From Synchiropus splendidus (Eukaryota > Chordata > Actinopteri > Syngnathiformes > Callionymidae): a stretch of 64,000 nucleotides of DNA. Shown piece after piece: positions 13,185 through 25,510 of the stretch. Position numbers and translations under genes: made by a program. The stretch spans positions 42,633,437 through 42,697,436 of the forward strand of contig NC_071334.1 in assembly GCF_027744825.2 (NCBI RefSeq), written 5' to 3'. Every line of letters begins with the position of its first letter. The first letter of the stretch is position 1. Under the pieces are notes generated by a model. It ran no database searches. It saw only the letters and a list, made by a program, of their open reading frames with translations, and was not told the DNA's origin.

Positions 13185-13335
13185 GGTAGAATCATACGAA
13201 TTCTAACTTCAATTTATTTCCGTAATTCTGAGGTTAAAGTCAGAATTCTGATTTTAAAGGGAGGAGCCTGACTTTAAGCTAAGAATTCTGAGATTCAATT
13301 CAGAAATAATTCAATAAATTCAATTAAAATGAGAA
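13185..13335 (+). repeat. Degenerate palindromic repeat built on AGAATTCTGA
   Basis: Units such as acgaattctaac, gtaattctgagg, cagaattctgat, aagaattctgag and attcagaaat recur about every 20-45 bases, separated by ttaaagtc-like spacers. Looks like a decayed satellite of EcoRI palindromes. Confidence 0.6.
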
Positions 13336-13973
13336 TACTTCCAACTTAAATCCCTGAATTGTGAAATTCAACTAACTCCTCTTACATGTTATTTACAATG
13401 GAAGGTGAAGAAAGGAAATAATTGAAATTACTAGTGTTTAATAGTGAAATATAAACAAGTGTAGTATATGAAGTTGATATTTAATTTAATCCGTGACAGT
13501 GAAAGAAAAAGACTTGTTTAAAAGGTGACAAATTGTAAGAAAAGACACAATTAGATTTTAGGACATATTCCAAACTGTTAAACTAACTTCTTGAACTCAT
13601 GTTCAAACCTATCACCATTACTAGAACCAAGTGAGGTGGAAGGCGTGAAATAGTCATTTGAGCTGGGGTCCATAATTTATATTGCATTTCAAATGTTCCT
13701 CTCGTAAAGAATGCTTGCGTGCCTCTTCAATCAACTATTTATACAACTTGCTTTTCATGTTTTTCGCTGACATTCCTGCTCCTGATAATGAGATCATTCA
13801 GTGTGGTGTGGACGAAATGATATGATCGTCTCCAGCAGAGAAAAGGCCACTGCTGACATTCGCTGTGTGACTTGTTGGTGAATTATCTTGTCAGTTCCAT
13901 AACATTAAACGGCCTTAAACATATTCGCAAATGTCATCTTTGCCAGTACAGATGGGGGTCAGGTCTTTCTTGA

Positions 13974-14891
<918 letters not shown>

Positions 14892-15319
14892 TGAGTGTTG
14901 ATTTGCTTTACCTTTCAAAACATCAAAACTTGCGTCACTTAAACTTTTGTTTCCTTGGTATTCATTTCACTTTAGCCCATCAATTAGTGTACTTTTTCTC
15001 CCCGTGTTGATGATAAAGTCAGCGTTAGCATTGCATGTTGTCAGAGAGTGTTGTAGTCAAGGCCACACCAACCGAGACCCAAACATTGTCGAGACAGGTA
15101 TCGAGTATCAAGACCGCGACAGGACTGAGGCGTTTGGAGATCACAACCAGATAAGATATTTGGAAGTCGAAACAGAGACAAGACAGTATATTTAAGGAGT
15201 CTCAAACTAATCCACAAATGCGCAGTAGTGGTTGCAGACAGACATTGGTTAACCAATCGGGTGTCTGTTTCACGGTTTCAGACAGCTCATTGGTGCTTGG
15301 GTCTCCTCCTGATAAGTTA

Positions 15320-15385
15320 GGATCAAAAGTATGTGCCCACTGTGACTCTTGTGGACCAGTTTGAAACCCCCGATAAATTTCAATG
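15320..15385 (+). repeat. Family G short repeat, copy 1
   Basis: gtgcccactgtgactcttgt, ggaccagtttgaaacccccg and ataaattt match 44495-44560 with a few differences. Confidence 0.6.
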
Positions 15386-16204
15386 AAAAAGCAGAAACCT
15401 TCTTTTACTTCGTTTATGAGTGTTTTCTCTGTTGCTCTTGAATGGTTTTGAATGGAAAAGGGGAGTTAAACTGTATTCAAGACTAAGACCAGACCAAGAC
15501 CCTAAAAACACTATATGTATGTAAGTAAGAGCTTCAGTGGATACTAAGTACACAACAAAGTACAAAATATTGAGCAAAAGGAGTGTTATCCCTCGGCAAA
15601 CCCTCTGTGTCATCGACAGTTTCAGAGCTGCGCTGAAGACAGAGTCAAGCGCAATGAGATGTAACATTGCACAGCAAAAACTTCAAAACAAAGCAACAGT
15701 GCAAAGCCCCGGACTTAGACTAAAACTTAGACTAGATAGGAAGACTTCAGTATTTGAAACCTATGCATGAGTCGGGAAGGTTGGATCATCCTCTTTAACT
15801 AGCCTCTTAAACCTGCCTGCAAAAGGCTCTTTTAACTGGCTGCTCTCTTTGGATGTTTAACTGAGAGAAGGTTGCATTCAGTGCCACTTCACCACAGATG
15901 AATTTAAAGTGACCAGAAAAACAGCACTAGGGCTTGGTACTGAACGTCAGTTCCTTCATTGCACCGGCCGATATGTCTCGCTAGTATTGAGTGTCAGAAT
16001 GTGCTCCCTCATTCAGTGCGAAGTTTCGGTACCTTGATGACCGTTCTGAAGGCTCACGCATTCAAGAGTGTCACCTGCTTTATAATCATTTCACACACTC
16101 ACACTGGTTTCTTTCTTTTTATGTCTTTGTTTTCCCTGAAGTCACTTGTGGTTGGTCAAAATGGACAGCAACACACAAATTGTGAGTGGGAGTGAGACTT
16201 ATAC

Positions 16205-16424
16205 ACTAGTGATCGGTTGATGAGGTGTCATGAAACAGAATTGCAGGGTTGATGAAAGAGTGTCCTAATTTTCAGAGGCCACTAGATGGCGCTCTTGGTT
16301 TAGAAACAATGTGAGGTCTCATTGAATTAGTTGTTCAAGGCCAAACATTCTACAGCAGACAGCACCATCTGGTGGCCTCTGAAAATCAGAACTCTGTTTC
16401 GTGAAACCTCGTCTGCCCATCATA
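16205..16424. repeat. Family A palindromic repeat with CTCF-like sites
   Basis: Left arm CCACTAGATGGCGC (16279-16292, + strand, exact). Right arm GCACCATCTGGTGG (16362-16375, - strand, one mismatch). The two sites face each other. Outer sequences tgatgaggtgtcatgaaaca and tgtttcgtgaaacctcgtct are inverted. Confidence 0.9.
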
Positions 16425-16949
16425 GTATATACTCTATGTATATTTTAGATCGAGTCTTTCACCAGCGATTTCAAAATAAAGTGGCCTGTAGTGGACATAA
16501 AGTAGGTCTCGTATTATAATGGATTCATGAGCTTTATTTGTCAGTGTGAGTGAGGTTTCTAAAAGTTGCTTTGTGTTCTTTAATATTCAACACTTTTAAA
16601 TGCGTAATTTCAATTTCACATATCAGTTGGCAGCCAAGATTTGCCCTTCAACTGGCTGTTATAGAACTTGAGCGGATGGTAAACAGATTGGAAAAAAATC
16701 CCCAAAACTGATGCAGATAAAAAAGGATTTGATTAAGACGGATGGATTTCTGTCCTTCAAGAAGATAGATATACTCAAGCATCCAGTAGCATCACAAAAC
16801 ACAAGTGGGTGAATGTTAGAAAGGATACATAGAAGAAGATAAAAAACATACTCAACTAGAGAATAGGAAAACACTGAAGAATTAAGGAAGTGTGAGGATG
16901 GATGTGTAGGTCATGCAAAGGTGTTGAAAGGTGCTTACAGGTGGAAGAA

Positions 16950-17400
16950 ATCTTATACATAAATGTCCATTAAAACTACCAAGGATGTCTGTGCAGTGGT
17001 GGCCTCTTGACCCTCAGTATAGAGGGAGTTGTTTGGCGAAATGGCCAGGGATACGAATCGTTTTCTGAGCAGCAGCCTGGGAATGAATACACTGCTGTGC
17101 TGGGTCAGAGTGCTGTGCAGCGGGTGGGAGGAGTTGTCCAGGATGGTCAGGATCTTGTCCAGCTCTGTGTCCACCACAGTAGTTCCCACCCTTCAGATGA
17201 GTCTGTCCAGACGTGTTGCGTTCTATTACTTAGTGCTGCCTCCACAGCACACCGCAGCATAGAAGAGGACTCTGAGAGAAAATCAGCAGGAGTTCGATGT
17301 TAAAGGACCTCAGCCTCCACAGAGTGGTCTCGGGCACACCTTGTCCAGACCTGCTCCCTTACCAGGGCAAAGAAGTTGCAGCTTACATACTTGAGCATTG
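16950..17400 (-). pseudogene. LINE ORF fragment after the reverse transcriptase (jockey/L2-like)
   Basis: On the reverse strand, translated pieces in shifting frames read RLRSFNI, VLFYAAVCCGG, GTTVVDTELDKILTILDNSSHPLHSTL and RLLLRKRF. This series is the conserved tail after the reverse transcriptase in fish jockey/L2-like LINEs (typically RRLRSFNIC, VLFYAVVCWGG, KAGSVVG, LDNPSHPLH). Several frameshifts. Probably the same family as the 60.8-kb fragment but a different insertion and strand. Confidence 0.8.
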
Positions 17401-17493
17401 ATGTGTTATTCATGATCAAAGAGGTCTGTTGGGTAGGTCCAGAAGGGTAGTCGAGGGTAGTGTAGTAGATGAGGTTTCATAACGCGATATTGA

Positions 17494-17686
17494 AGGGTAG
17501 ATGAGGTTTCATGAAAACAGTATCCTGATTTTCAGAGGCCACCAGATGGTGCTGTCAGCTGTAAAATGTTTGTTCTTGAACAAGTAATTCAACGAAACCT
17601 CACATCATTTCTAAACCAAGAGCGCCATCTAGTGGCCACTTTTTTGTCAACCCTGTACTACTGTTTCATGACACCTCATCTACTCA
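17494..17686. repeat. Family A palindromic repeat with CTCF-like sites
   Basis: Left arm CCACCAGATGGTGC (17539-17552, one mismatch), right arm GCGCCATCTAGTGG (17622-17635, - strand, exact). A partial extra left end (gatgaggtttcat) precedes it at 17468. Confidence 0.9.
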
Positions 17687-17826
17687 ACACTGGTAAAGAG
17701 CATACAGTAGTTGATATTGCTGGGCAGAAACATTCCAAATCAAGAAAATATAAATGGTTGAAATTAAGTACCAGTTTAAACTAAGGATTGAACATTTGAG
17801 GCCAAAGCTAACTAAAAAATGTTTTT

Positions 17827-17896
17827 AAAAGTAAAGAATGAACCACATTGGATATTCAAAATTCTGAATATCCAATGTGGTTCATTTTTTACTTTT
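17827..17896. repeat. Near-perfect hairpin with 20-bp perfect core
   Basis: TGAACCACATTGGATATTCA at 17839-17858 is followed by a 6-base loop (AAATTC) and by its exact reverse complement at 17865-17884. The arms extend outwards through aaaagtaaagaa and ttttttactttt with one G:T pair, about 32 bp in all. Lies in the 7.5-kb neuroligin intron. May be a minimal MITE or a small-RNA-like hairpin. Confidence 0.85.
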
Positions 17897-19204
17897 TTTA
17901 ATATTGCTTAAATTGTTGGGAACACATTTACTTTTTACTATTTGTTTGTCAAAGAAAATTCATGTTTAGATGATTGAATATTTTTTTGACATATACATAT
18001 ATACATACAGATTTTTATTACATACAAATAATAAAATAATAAGAAGAAGACAACGAAAAAATAAATTTTTAAAAATCGTGTAGTATGATAGGCTGTCATG
18101 TCATTTATTCTTGCACTCCAACACTTTAAAAGAACCAATAACCATGATGATGGTCAGAACCGGCACTTAATACCTTACAACTGGGACAACAAAAGGAATT
18201 ATTAAATAAACAGGAAACGTGTGATACACAGGTCATAAAGTCAAAATCATTTCCACTTGTGTTGAACTACTGCTGCTTGGTTCCCAGCCAAGTTTTCAAT
18301 GGCACCACTGAAGTGGGGGATTGTGTTGCCAGGTTTTCATGGTGCTTCCATCATCTTCCATGCTTCATTTTTGTGTCTAAAAAATAAATGCTATTAAGTC
18401 ACATCGATTTGAAGTGAAAACCATTGTTCATACTGCACTGCACGGTGTTTGATCGCATCTCCTGCCACAATTCAGCTTCAGTGACTCTTCGCCACCGAAG
18501 CTGAATGTTGCCTTTTTGTCACTATTCGGGCGAATACACTTGACCACCAACCCTCCCTCCATCCCTATTTTAAACCATTGAACAGAGCTGTGAGAGTTAT
18601 TTCATATCTGTCTCAGAAACAAGTGACTTTAATGATGAATAAACAACATCAGCACACTAGAAGTCAGTCTCTCCCCCGCTCTCTGCTTGGCATCCATCTG
18701 GCTGCTGCCTTACCCGTGGGGGCCCCGGCTGCCTCGTGGACATTTGGGAAAGTTCTCCTCTCAAGCTTCACTTTTCTTTGTGCTTCTGGCAAATGAAAGG
18801 AAATTCATCGCTGGAAGTGTGACCATTTTTCAGAAAGTGTCTTCTTGCAAAGTGCCCCTGCTGTGTATCGTGGTGGCTTGATGATAAGAAACTTCACATG
18901 AATGTGCAACGTGATGAGTGATGTTGCTGTTCAGAGAGAAAAACAGGAGACTTCAAAAGATGCCGTCATGTCTTGCTTTTTGTATTCACCATTAACGCAA
19001 ACAGGAAGCTCAACACGTGGATGCAAAATCATGAAGACCAAGCTTTGCCATTCTGCTAGATTAAAGGAGACTTATATGGCATTTTTCACTTCTCTGCCTT
19101 GTGGTCAGAATTCTTGTGGGAGTGTTTCATTTGTAGTTAGACCCCATTCATACTATCAATAACAGGATGGTTCTTGGTATTGTGCACACTTGCAAACTTG
19201 AACT

Positions 19205-19441
19205 GCACCAATGACAGTGTCCTGATTTATAGAGGCCACCAGATGACAGTTGCCATGTTTGTTTTGGAGTTTGTCGCTATCATAAACCTTTGGGCAATGC
19301 CGACATAAAGTACACATGGAAGCATGTGATCAGTGACAGAAACGTCGTTTGAGGACGAGCACATTTCAATACGTTAAAGAGCCTGTATGGATCTTAAAGA
19401 TGAGGACACAGATTCATGAAGTCTCATCAGCCCATCACTAG
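19205..19441. repeat. Family A, diverged copy with enlarged middle
   Basis: Left arm gtgtcctgatttatagaggc with ccaccagatgacag (degenerate site); right end catgaagtctcatcagccca followed by tcactag. The middle is about 150 bases of unrelated sequence. Confidence 0.65.
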
Positions 19442-21875
19442 TAGCAGGTTCAACCACAGCTCATTTAACCTGAAGAAATGATGCACTTTAGCAGAGGCTG
19501 CTTCGAATGCAGAAGCACTACACGATGAATAAAACAAACATATTGACAGATTTGAAGTCATCAAATCTGTTTGTTGAAGCTAAACTAAATCATGTGTTAG
19601 TCAGTTGATACGAATGAGATGTATTGCACGTTGCAACTGCACTGTCACATGAATCCTCCTCCAAAGCAGGTTTTGGATCCAGGCATTAGGAAGTGAGCAG
19701 ACCTTTATTCATGCGTTTGTCCGTGAGCATGTGCGCTATTGTCTTCATCGTAGGTGGAGCCATATTGTTGTAGCATATGTTTGCTCTGAAAAGACAGGCC
19801 TGAAGAGGAAGCCCAGCACATGCCAGGACTGATGTATTGCTCCGTATGTAGTAACAGTTGGAGGACAAGCCGTGAATTAGTAGGTCCAGTGTTTTAATGA
19901 GCAGAGCATACTCGACGGAGGCACAGGTGGCGCTTTGCTTCGGTGATTCTTTAAAAAGCTGTAGCTCATGCAACAAGTTGTCATCTTCAAGGGCCATATG
20001 CTTATTCATTTAGTGGTATCATTTCATAGTAATTAAAAAGCAGAGCTGGCTTTAAGGCATCTGCTGACTTAAATGGGCCGACGCTTTGAATTAGAGGAGT
20101 GTGAAGGAGCCAACTGTAAACATAGCATTGCGCCAATACTTTTTTTTTTTTCTTTACTTTTTCCAAGGCGGTAATACGTTCAGGTCGTGATATCATAGAC
20201 ACCAGACGGGATGGTCTTAAATGCCAGCGCTCTGGAGAGATAGTAGGATATCAAGACGGTGTGACACGACCGTTTTGGAGATCAGTGTTAGGAGAGCCCG
20301 TTGGAAAGACAGAAAAGGACAGGTAAGAGTTGATCAGAGAACTAGTGTCGCCGGGAAATATATAAATAAATCAACCTGCCAGCAGCCGTCTGATCCTGAG
20401 CTGGACATGAGCCCCACAGACAACACCACTGCGGTACGTCTTTGACTGGGAGCCTGCAAGGAAGCAATTAATGAGGAGCATTGATGGACCGAGAGTGCCA
20501 TGTTCTAACACGTCTGAAGTCATAGAAAATGGTCAAAGGATGTAACACTGTCAAAAACATTCCTGATTAATAATTTATTCACGTGAAATTAATCCGCATC
20601 TGTGGTATCATTGGTTTCATCAATCTACACTTAAGCTTACTCACAGTACTCTGGACATCAAAATGGACTGCAAAAGAAAATACAAATAAAGGGGCAGCAA
20701 TGATCAGAAGTGCTCTTCTTTCTGCTCCTTTCAGTCCCTCAAGTCATGTTGAAAGACTTGTAGTATGTATGTCTGATGTGGGGTTGGAATACTGAAGAAA
20801 TATATTAATATATACATATTAATAACGTCAATACAAATATCAACACCAATATTGTAACAAAAATGGATTTATCTGATGTGTCTTATGTCCACTGAATGTT
20901 CACAATAACTTTGGGCCCTTCTGAATGGGCTTTCTCTGAGCGTTGTGATTGGTTGCCTTTTTGGCACATATGTAACTCTGTGCCAGTCTTGATCAGACCA
21001 TCCCTACTAAAAAAAATGTCAAAAACAGAAAATAATAAAGGCTAAAATAATAATGACTCATGAATGGATGACGTCACCTGTTTTTTGGATACCCAAGTAT
21101 CAGGCTTGAGGTGGGAGAGCATGCCTAAAACCACTGACTCGATAATGTGTCAGTGGTGTATGAAAGATCTGCAAGAAGGCAGGAGGGAAGAAGAACAAAG
21201 CCTCTGAATACTTTTGAGTAATGACTCATTTGGCGCTGTCATAAATTAGCGCTAAGTGTGGCTAATGGACAGTTACATCATGGAATAATCCTTTGAATTC
21301 AAATGAGTAGGGAAAAAAGCCTGTCTCAAGGTCTGAATAAAATCTGACAGTTCAAAGAAATACATTGTAATGTGTTTTTAAATGATCATCCAGCTGTGAG
21401 TCCACTGTGCGTGTCTAGTACTTTAAACTTGCATGGTTCGAAGGACCTGTTAAAGAGCAATCATTTTCTTGCTGTGGGGAACTAAAGAGAATGTGTTTTT
21501 TCAATAGCATCTTTAATAATTTAAGGTCACAGTTATTTCAGTATGATGAATCCTCTTTAGACATTAGACATTATTCACTCAATTTTAAGAGCCTGTGCTT
21601 CTTATTCTTTTAAGACCCATATTTAATGTCAACTCCGGATAGCACTACTGATGTTGTCATGGAGAGGTGTGGGTGGGTACGTTAGTAATTTTTATGCTGC
21701 ATCTAAACTGGAGGGTTTGGAGGCGCCAATGAGAATTCTGCAGAAATTATAGCATGATGGATATAGGCCAGCTATAGTATTTCCAACAATAAGGTTCAAG
21801 TTTCTTTGAAACAACAGGGTGTTGTTTGGAATCACAAGGAAGTTTCATTTGTGAGTTGTGTGAATTTTTGTTGAC

Positions 21876-22060
21876 ACTCACTCCCATGGCGTAATACAGG
21901 TATATTGATGCTGGGAAAGTGGACTTCTGTGTCCTATATTGACGCCGAAGGGTTGCATATTGACACATTAAGTTTTCAAGAGCTTGGAGTTAGGTGAGCA
22001 ATGGGATGGCTCTCGCTTCGTTCTATGACTATGTATATGACTGTCAATGACAACATCACT
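21876..22060. repeat. Family B, left arm only
   Basis: cactcactcccatggcgtaa, then ttgatgctgggaaagtggac and tattgacgccgaaggg, followed by the inner part with aggtgagcaatgggatggct. No right arm. It ends about 320 bases before the last neuroligin exon, within the intron. Confidence 0.75.
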
Positions 22061-22384
22061 GAAGAGGAAGTATAAATAGTCACTTACAAAGAAGTATAAA
22101 ACAGAGCAGAAAAATGTATTGTTTTGTTTTATGTGACACAACATGAAGATAAAAACAAACTGATAGGTGTGGAAAATGAGCGAACTGCATCATTACCAGA
22201 GAAAATATCTGAAGATAGGACATACATTTATTTCTTGTTGCGCTAGCTGAGTATCAGAAGAACATTTATTCACCATCGATGTAAACCTTCCATGGTTAAA
22301 GACTGTGATGGCAAAATATTTTGGCTTAGTATTGATGTCTAATTTATGTTTATGGTTTTTTTTTTTGTTTGTTTTTTTCTCCAG

Positions 22385-23279
22385 GGACCCAAACCAGCCA
22401 GTTCCACAGGACACCAAGTTCATCCACACTAAACCCAACCGCTTCGAAGAGGTGGCCTGGACCAAGTACAACCCGAAAGACCAGCTCTATCTTCACATTG
22501 GCCTGAAACCCAGAGTTCGTGACCACTACCGGGCCACAAAAGTTGCCTTCTGGCTGGAACTAGTTCCTCACCTTCACAACATCAACGAGTTTTTTCAGTA
22601 TGTGTCCACCACGACCAAGATTCCGCCACAGGACACCACCCCATACCCTTACACCAAACGCTTCCCTGGCAAAAACAACTGGCCCTCTACCACGCGGCAC
22701 CCTGGTGTCCCATCTGCCAACACCAAGCAGACCACTGACCAGCGGAAGAGCAGCGACCTCACCGATGAGTCTGCGGTGGTGATCGAGACCAAGCGAGACT
22801 ACTCCACCGAGCTCAGCGTAACCATTGCGGTCGGAGCCTCCCTCCTGTTCTTGAACATATTAGCCTTTGCCGCGCTCTATTACAAGAAGGACAAGCGCCG
22901 ACATGACTCCAACCGTCGAGTCCCAACACCCCAGCGCAACTCTGGCCCCAGCAACACCCCGTCAACCGCTAACGATGTTGCACACCTCCAGAGCGAGGAG
23001 CTGATGTCACTACAGATGAAGCAGCAGCAGCTGGAGCACGAGCACCATCACGAGTGCGAGTCCATGCAGTCTCATGACACGCTTCGCCTCACCTGCCCGC
23101 CAGACTACACGCTCACGTTGCGCCGGTCGCCTGATGACATACCCCTGATGACGCCAAGCACCATTACTATGATCCCAAACACGCTGGCTAATATGCAGCC
23201 TCTGCACAACTTCAATACTTTTGGTGGTAGCCAAAACAGTACCAACCTGCCCCACGGCCACTCAACCACGCGGGTATAG
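22385..23279 (+). CDS. nlgn4x: Neuroligin-4 last coding exon: stalk, membrane helix and cytoplasmic tail
   Basis: Encodes 297 residues and a TAG stop at 23277-23279. In order: the end of the esterase-like domain ([20 protein letters not shown] to [19 protein letters not shown]), a Pro/Thr/Ser-rich extracellular stalk that is probably O-glycosylated, one transmembrane helix (about 22811-22884, [19 protein letters not shown]) followed by the basic stop-transfer KKDKRR, then the cytoplasmic tail. The tail holds the conserved gephyrin-binding segment around [17 protein letters not shown] (23097-23148) and ends TTRV, a class I PDZ ligand for PSD-95-type scaffolds. The acceptor is AG at 22383-22384 after a long T-rich tract. 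The first base completes the phase-2 Gly codon from the 14890 exon. The stalk is diverged from human, and the tail has a Gln/His-rich run ([12 protein letters not shown]) where I recall human having QLEHDHEC. Confidence 0.97.
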
Positions 23280-23384
23280 CTTTGCCGGACCACCAGCACC
23301 ACTGACTCAGTGATGGCAAAGCCACTGACTCAAAGCACAGACTCTAGCCTTTGGTACCTCGCCTTCTTAAAAACACATACTACA

Positions 23385-23390
23385 AATAAA
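23385..23390 (+). promoter_or_regulatory. Proximal polyadenylation signal AATAAA
   Basis: Exact AATAAA about 105 bases after the stop codon. It would give a very short 3'UTR isoform. The downstream GT-rich element is weak, so use is uncertain. Confidence 0.4.
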
Positions 23391-24559
23391 TCTCTTTGCA
23401 ACGTGAGGGATGAATAACTATGAATGTTACAATCGTGAAAAAAAAAAATGTTTCACCAAACAACAAAACAGGCTACCCGGGGATGACTGGAGGTGTCCTT
23501 TTGGAAATTTGCAGTTGCAGTCTTTCTGCCACAATGAGAGCGATCCTTTTCATCAGACTCCTGACTCGGGCACATCATTCTAAATCCCAGCCTGAAATGT
23601 ATTTATGAAAACTTTGTTTAAAAAAACAAAGAGGAAAAAAATATATTGTTGTATGTGAAGAAAAAAATGGAAAATGTACTATAAAAACTTCTGTTTTTTT
23701 CCTTCTCTTTGAGGAGTGTACATATATTTGATCATATTCATTCTCATATGTTTGTTTCGATTCATTGTTTGGATAATTTGCAGAATGACCAAAATGCGAA
23801 CACAATCTCATCAATGGCGAGTGGCATCTTGTGCATCAACGGATCATTTGACTTAATTTCAGTGTTCTTTTGTCTTCACTCTTTAGCCTCTGCATGTCCA
23901 GGAAGAGCTTTTTACTATCATGTCAAGTCAACAACTTAGGACTGAATCTCACCTAGTCTCTTCCTGTCGTTTTTCTTTGCAGGCTTTTTTTTCTGTCTTT
24001 CTCTCTCAGCATTGCCTGAGCTTAAGATGTGACCAGCAATGTATTAAGTAGTAATTACAAAAAAAAAAAAAAAACAGAAAAAAATCACACAAAAAAGTGG
24101 CAGCAACTTTTATTTTGTAAGACTCTGAGTTGGATATGTTTGTAAAGAAATATGTTAGATATGAACTGTCATATGCTAGCAATATGTAAAGTATTGTGTT
24201 GGGCTTGTGATATATTTTGGGTTTCAAAAGCAAGTGAATGAGTGTAAATATTAATAATATTAATTATTACCACAGAGATTCTGAGATAATTCTTTTTGTT
24301 TTGCATCCTACAAAAATATTAAAAGTACATCCAAATGATCTAAGTTTGTAAATTTAAAAAAGCAGATATATTCTTGTCATTTGGTCCGGAGCTGGATACA
24401 AGTTACATGGATTTTAAAGCAGACTTCTAAAATCCTTATATTATCTTATAATTGTTTGCAGTTTTGCCTTAAGTGGTTATAGAGACATTTCTGGCTGGAC
24501 ATGTGTATAAGTTTTTCTGCAGCATTTTTAACAAAATATCACAATATTTTCTACAAAAA

Positions 24560-24582
24560 AATAAAAAATAAAATGAAATAAA
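24560..24582 (+). promoter_or_regulatory. Distal polyadenylation signal cluster (three AATAAA)
   Basis: Exact AATAAA at 24560-24565, 24567-24572 and 24577-24582, with a GT-rich stretch (ggtgagtgtgagtttttctg) starting near 24609. The best candidate for the main 3' end of the neuroligin transcript. Confidence 0.55.
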
Positions 24583-24699
24583 AATGAGAGAGAAAAAAAC
24601 AACAGCAAAGGTGAGTGTGAGTTTTTCTGTCTCTGTTTGGCTTATTTTATTGTTCTGTCTTGGTGGATGCGATGCGGTGAAGCGTAATGAAACTGGGTC

Positions 24700-24858
24700 G
24701 TCATTTTAAGAGCCCACTTGATGGAACTCCCTGTTCTAAAAAGTTTGGGTTTTAACAGCCATTTCAATGAAACGTCACATCATTTTTAAAATGAGAGCGC
24801 CACCAAGTGAGCTCTAAAAATGAGGAAACTGTTTCATGAAGCCTCATCAGCCCGTCAC
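24700..24858. repeat. Family A, diverged copy
   Basis: agcccacttgatggaactcc on the left; gagcgccaccaagtgagctc and tgtttcatgaagcctcatca on the right. The CTCF-like sites carry two or more mismatches. Confidence 0.75.
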
Positions 24859-24936
24859 CATCCAAAGATGGATATTTTCCATCAAAACATTAAAACTGTG
24901 GGTGAAAGAGTTTAACTTTGAAGGGAAACCCTTCCT

Positions 24937-25035
24937 CCCTCCCATGGCATCATATATTGATATTGGTAAACTGGACTTTTATGACCTATACTGATGCCGA
25001 AGGCAGCCATCAGTCTTGCATCTTGAGGCATCAGC
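24937..25035. repeat. Family B, left arm
   Basis: Diverged left end: ctcccatggcatcatatatt, ggtaaactggacttttatga, ctgatgccgaaggcagcc. Lies just right of a family A copy. Confidence 0.7.
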
Positions 25036-25149
25036 CTGTAGACCTAATGCAAATGTATTGGCGGGGATATTACCAAATCCCGGGGTCGGATAGGTAGACA
25101 GATACGAAGGCAGAATTCACTTTTCCTTGGCCATTTATGAACATATAAG

Positions 25150-25510
25150 GGTTACTAGTGGCATAAGAGTGAGTTTTTTCGTTCACTAGTAGCTCGAGTA
25201 AACATTTATGTCTACCAGTGCCACTAGTAAGCATTGTTCAGCTCTACTGGTAGTACATGTGACACTTATTGCTTTACTACTACGGCGAACTTGCACACTA
25301 GTCAAACAAAATTGAGGACTTGTAGAGCTGGGTAGATGTCGACTTTATGGCTAAACGGCTGCAAAAACCTTCACTAGTGATACTGTTTTAGGTCTACTAG
25401 TAGTTCTAGAACAACAAAAAATGTCAGTTACATGAGCAGACAGTTTCTGGATTACCAGCATTACTAAACCTGCACTATTAGTGCTAGTAGACCCAATACA
25501 AATGAGGCGG
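25150..25510. repeat. ACTAGT-rich repeat block
   Basis: ACTAGT occurs six times between about 25150 and 25405, mostly as ttactagtgg, tcactagtag, ccactagtaa, acactagtca, tcactagtga and ctactagtag. Related words (tctaccagtg, ctactggtag, gtgctagtag) fill the gaps. No terminal repeats found. Confidence 0.65.

Larger units (their letters stand above)
23280..24600 (+). other. nlgn4x: Probable 3' untranslated region of the neuroligin-4 gene
   Basis: Sequence after the neuroligin stop codon with no sustained reading frame. It is AT-rich with many T and A runs and ATTTA pentamers. A first AATAAA lies only about 105 bases after the stop (23385-23390) and three overlapping AATAAA signals lie at 24560-24582, followed by GT/T-rich sequence at 24608-24645. 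The 3' limit is inferred from those signals and from the start of a dispersed repeat near 24700; no transcript evidence is available. Confidence 0.6.
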
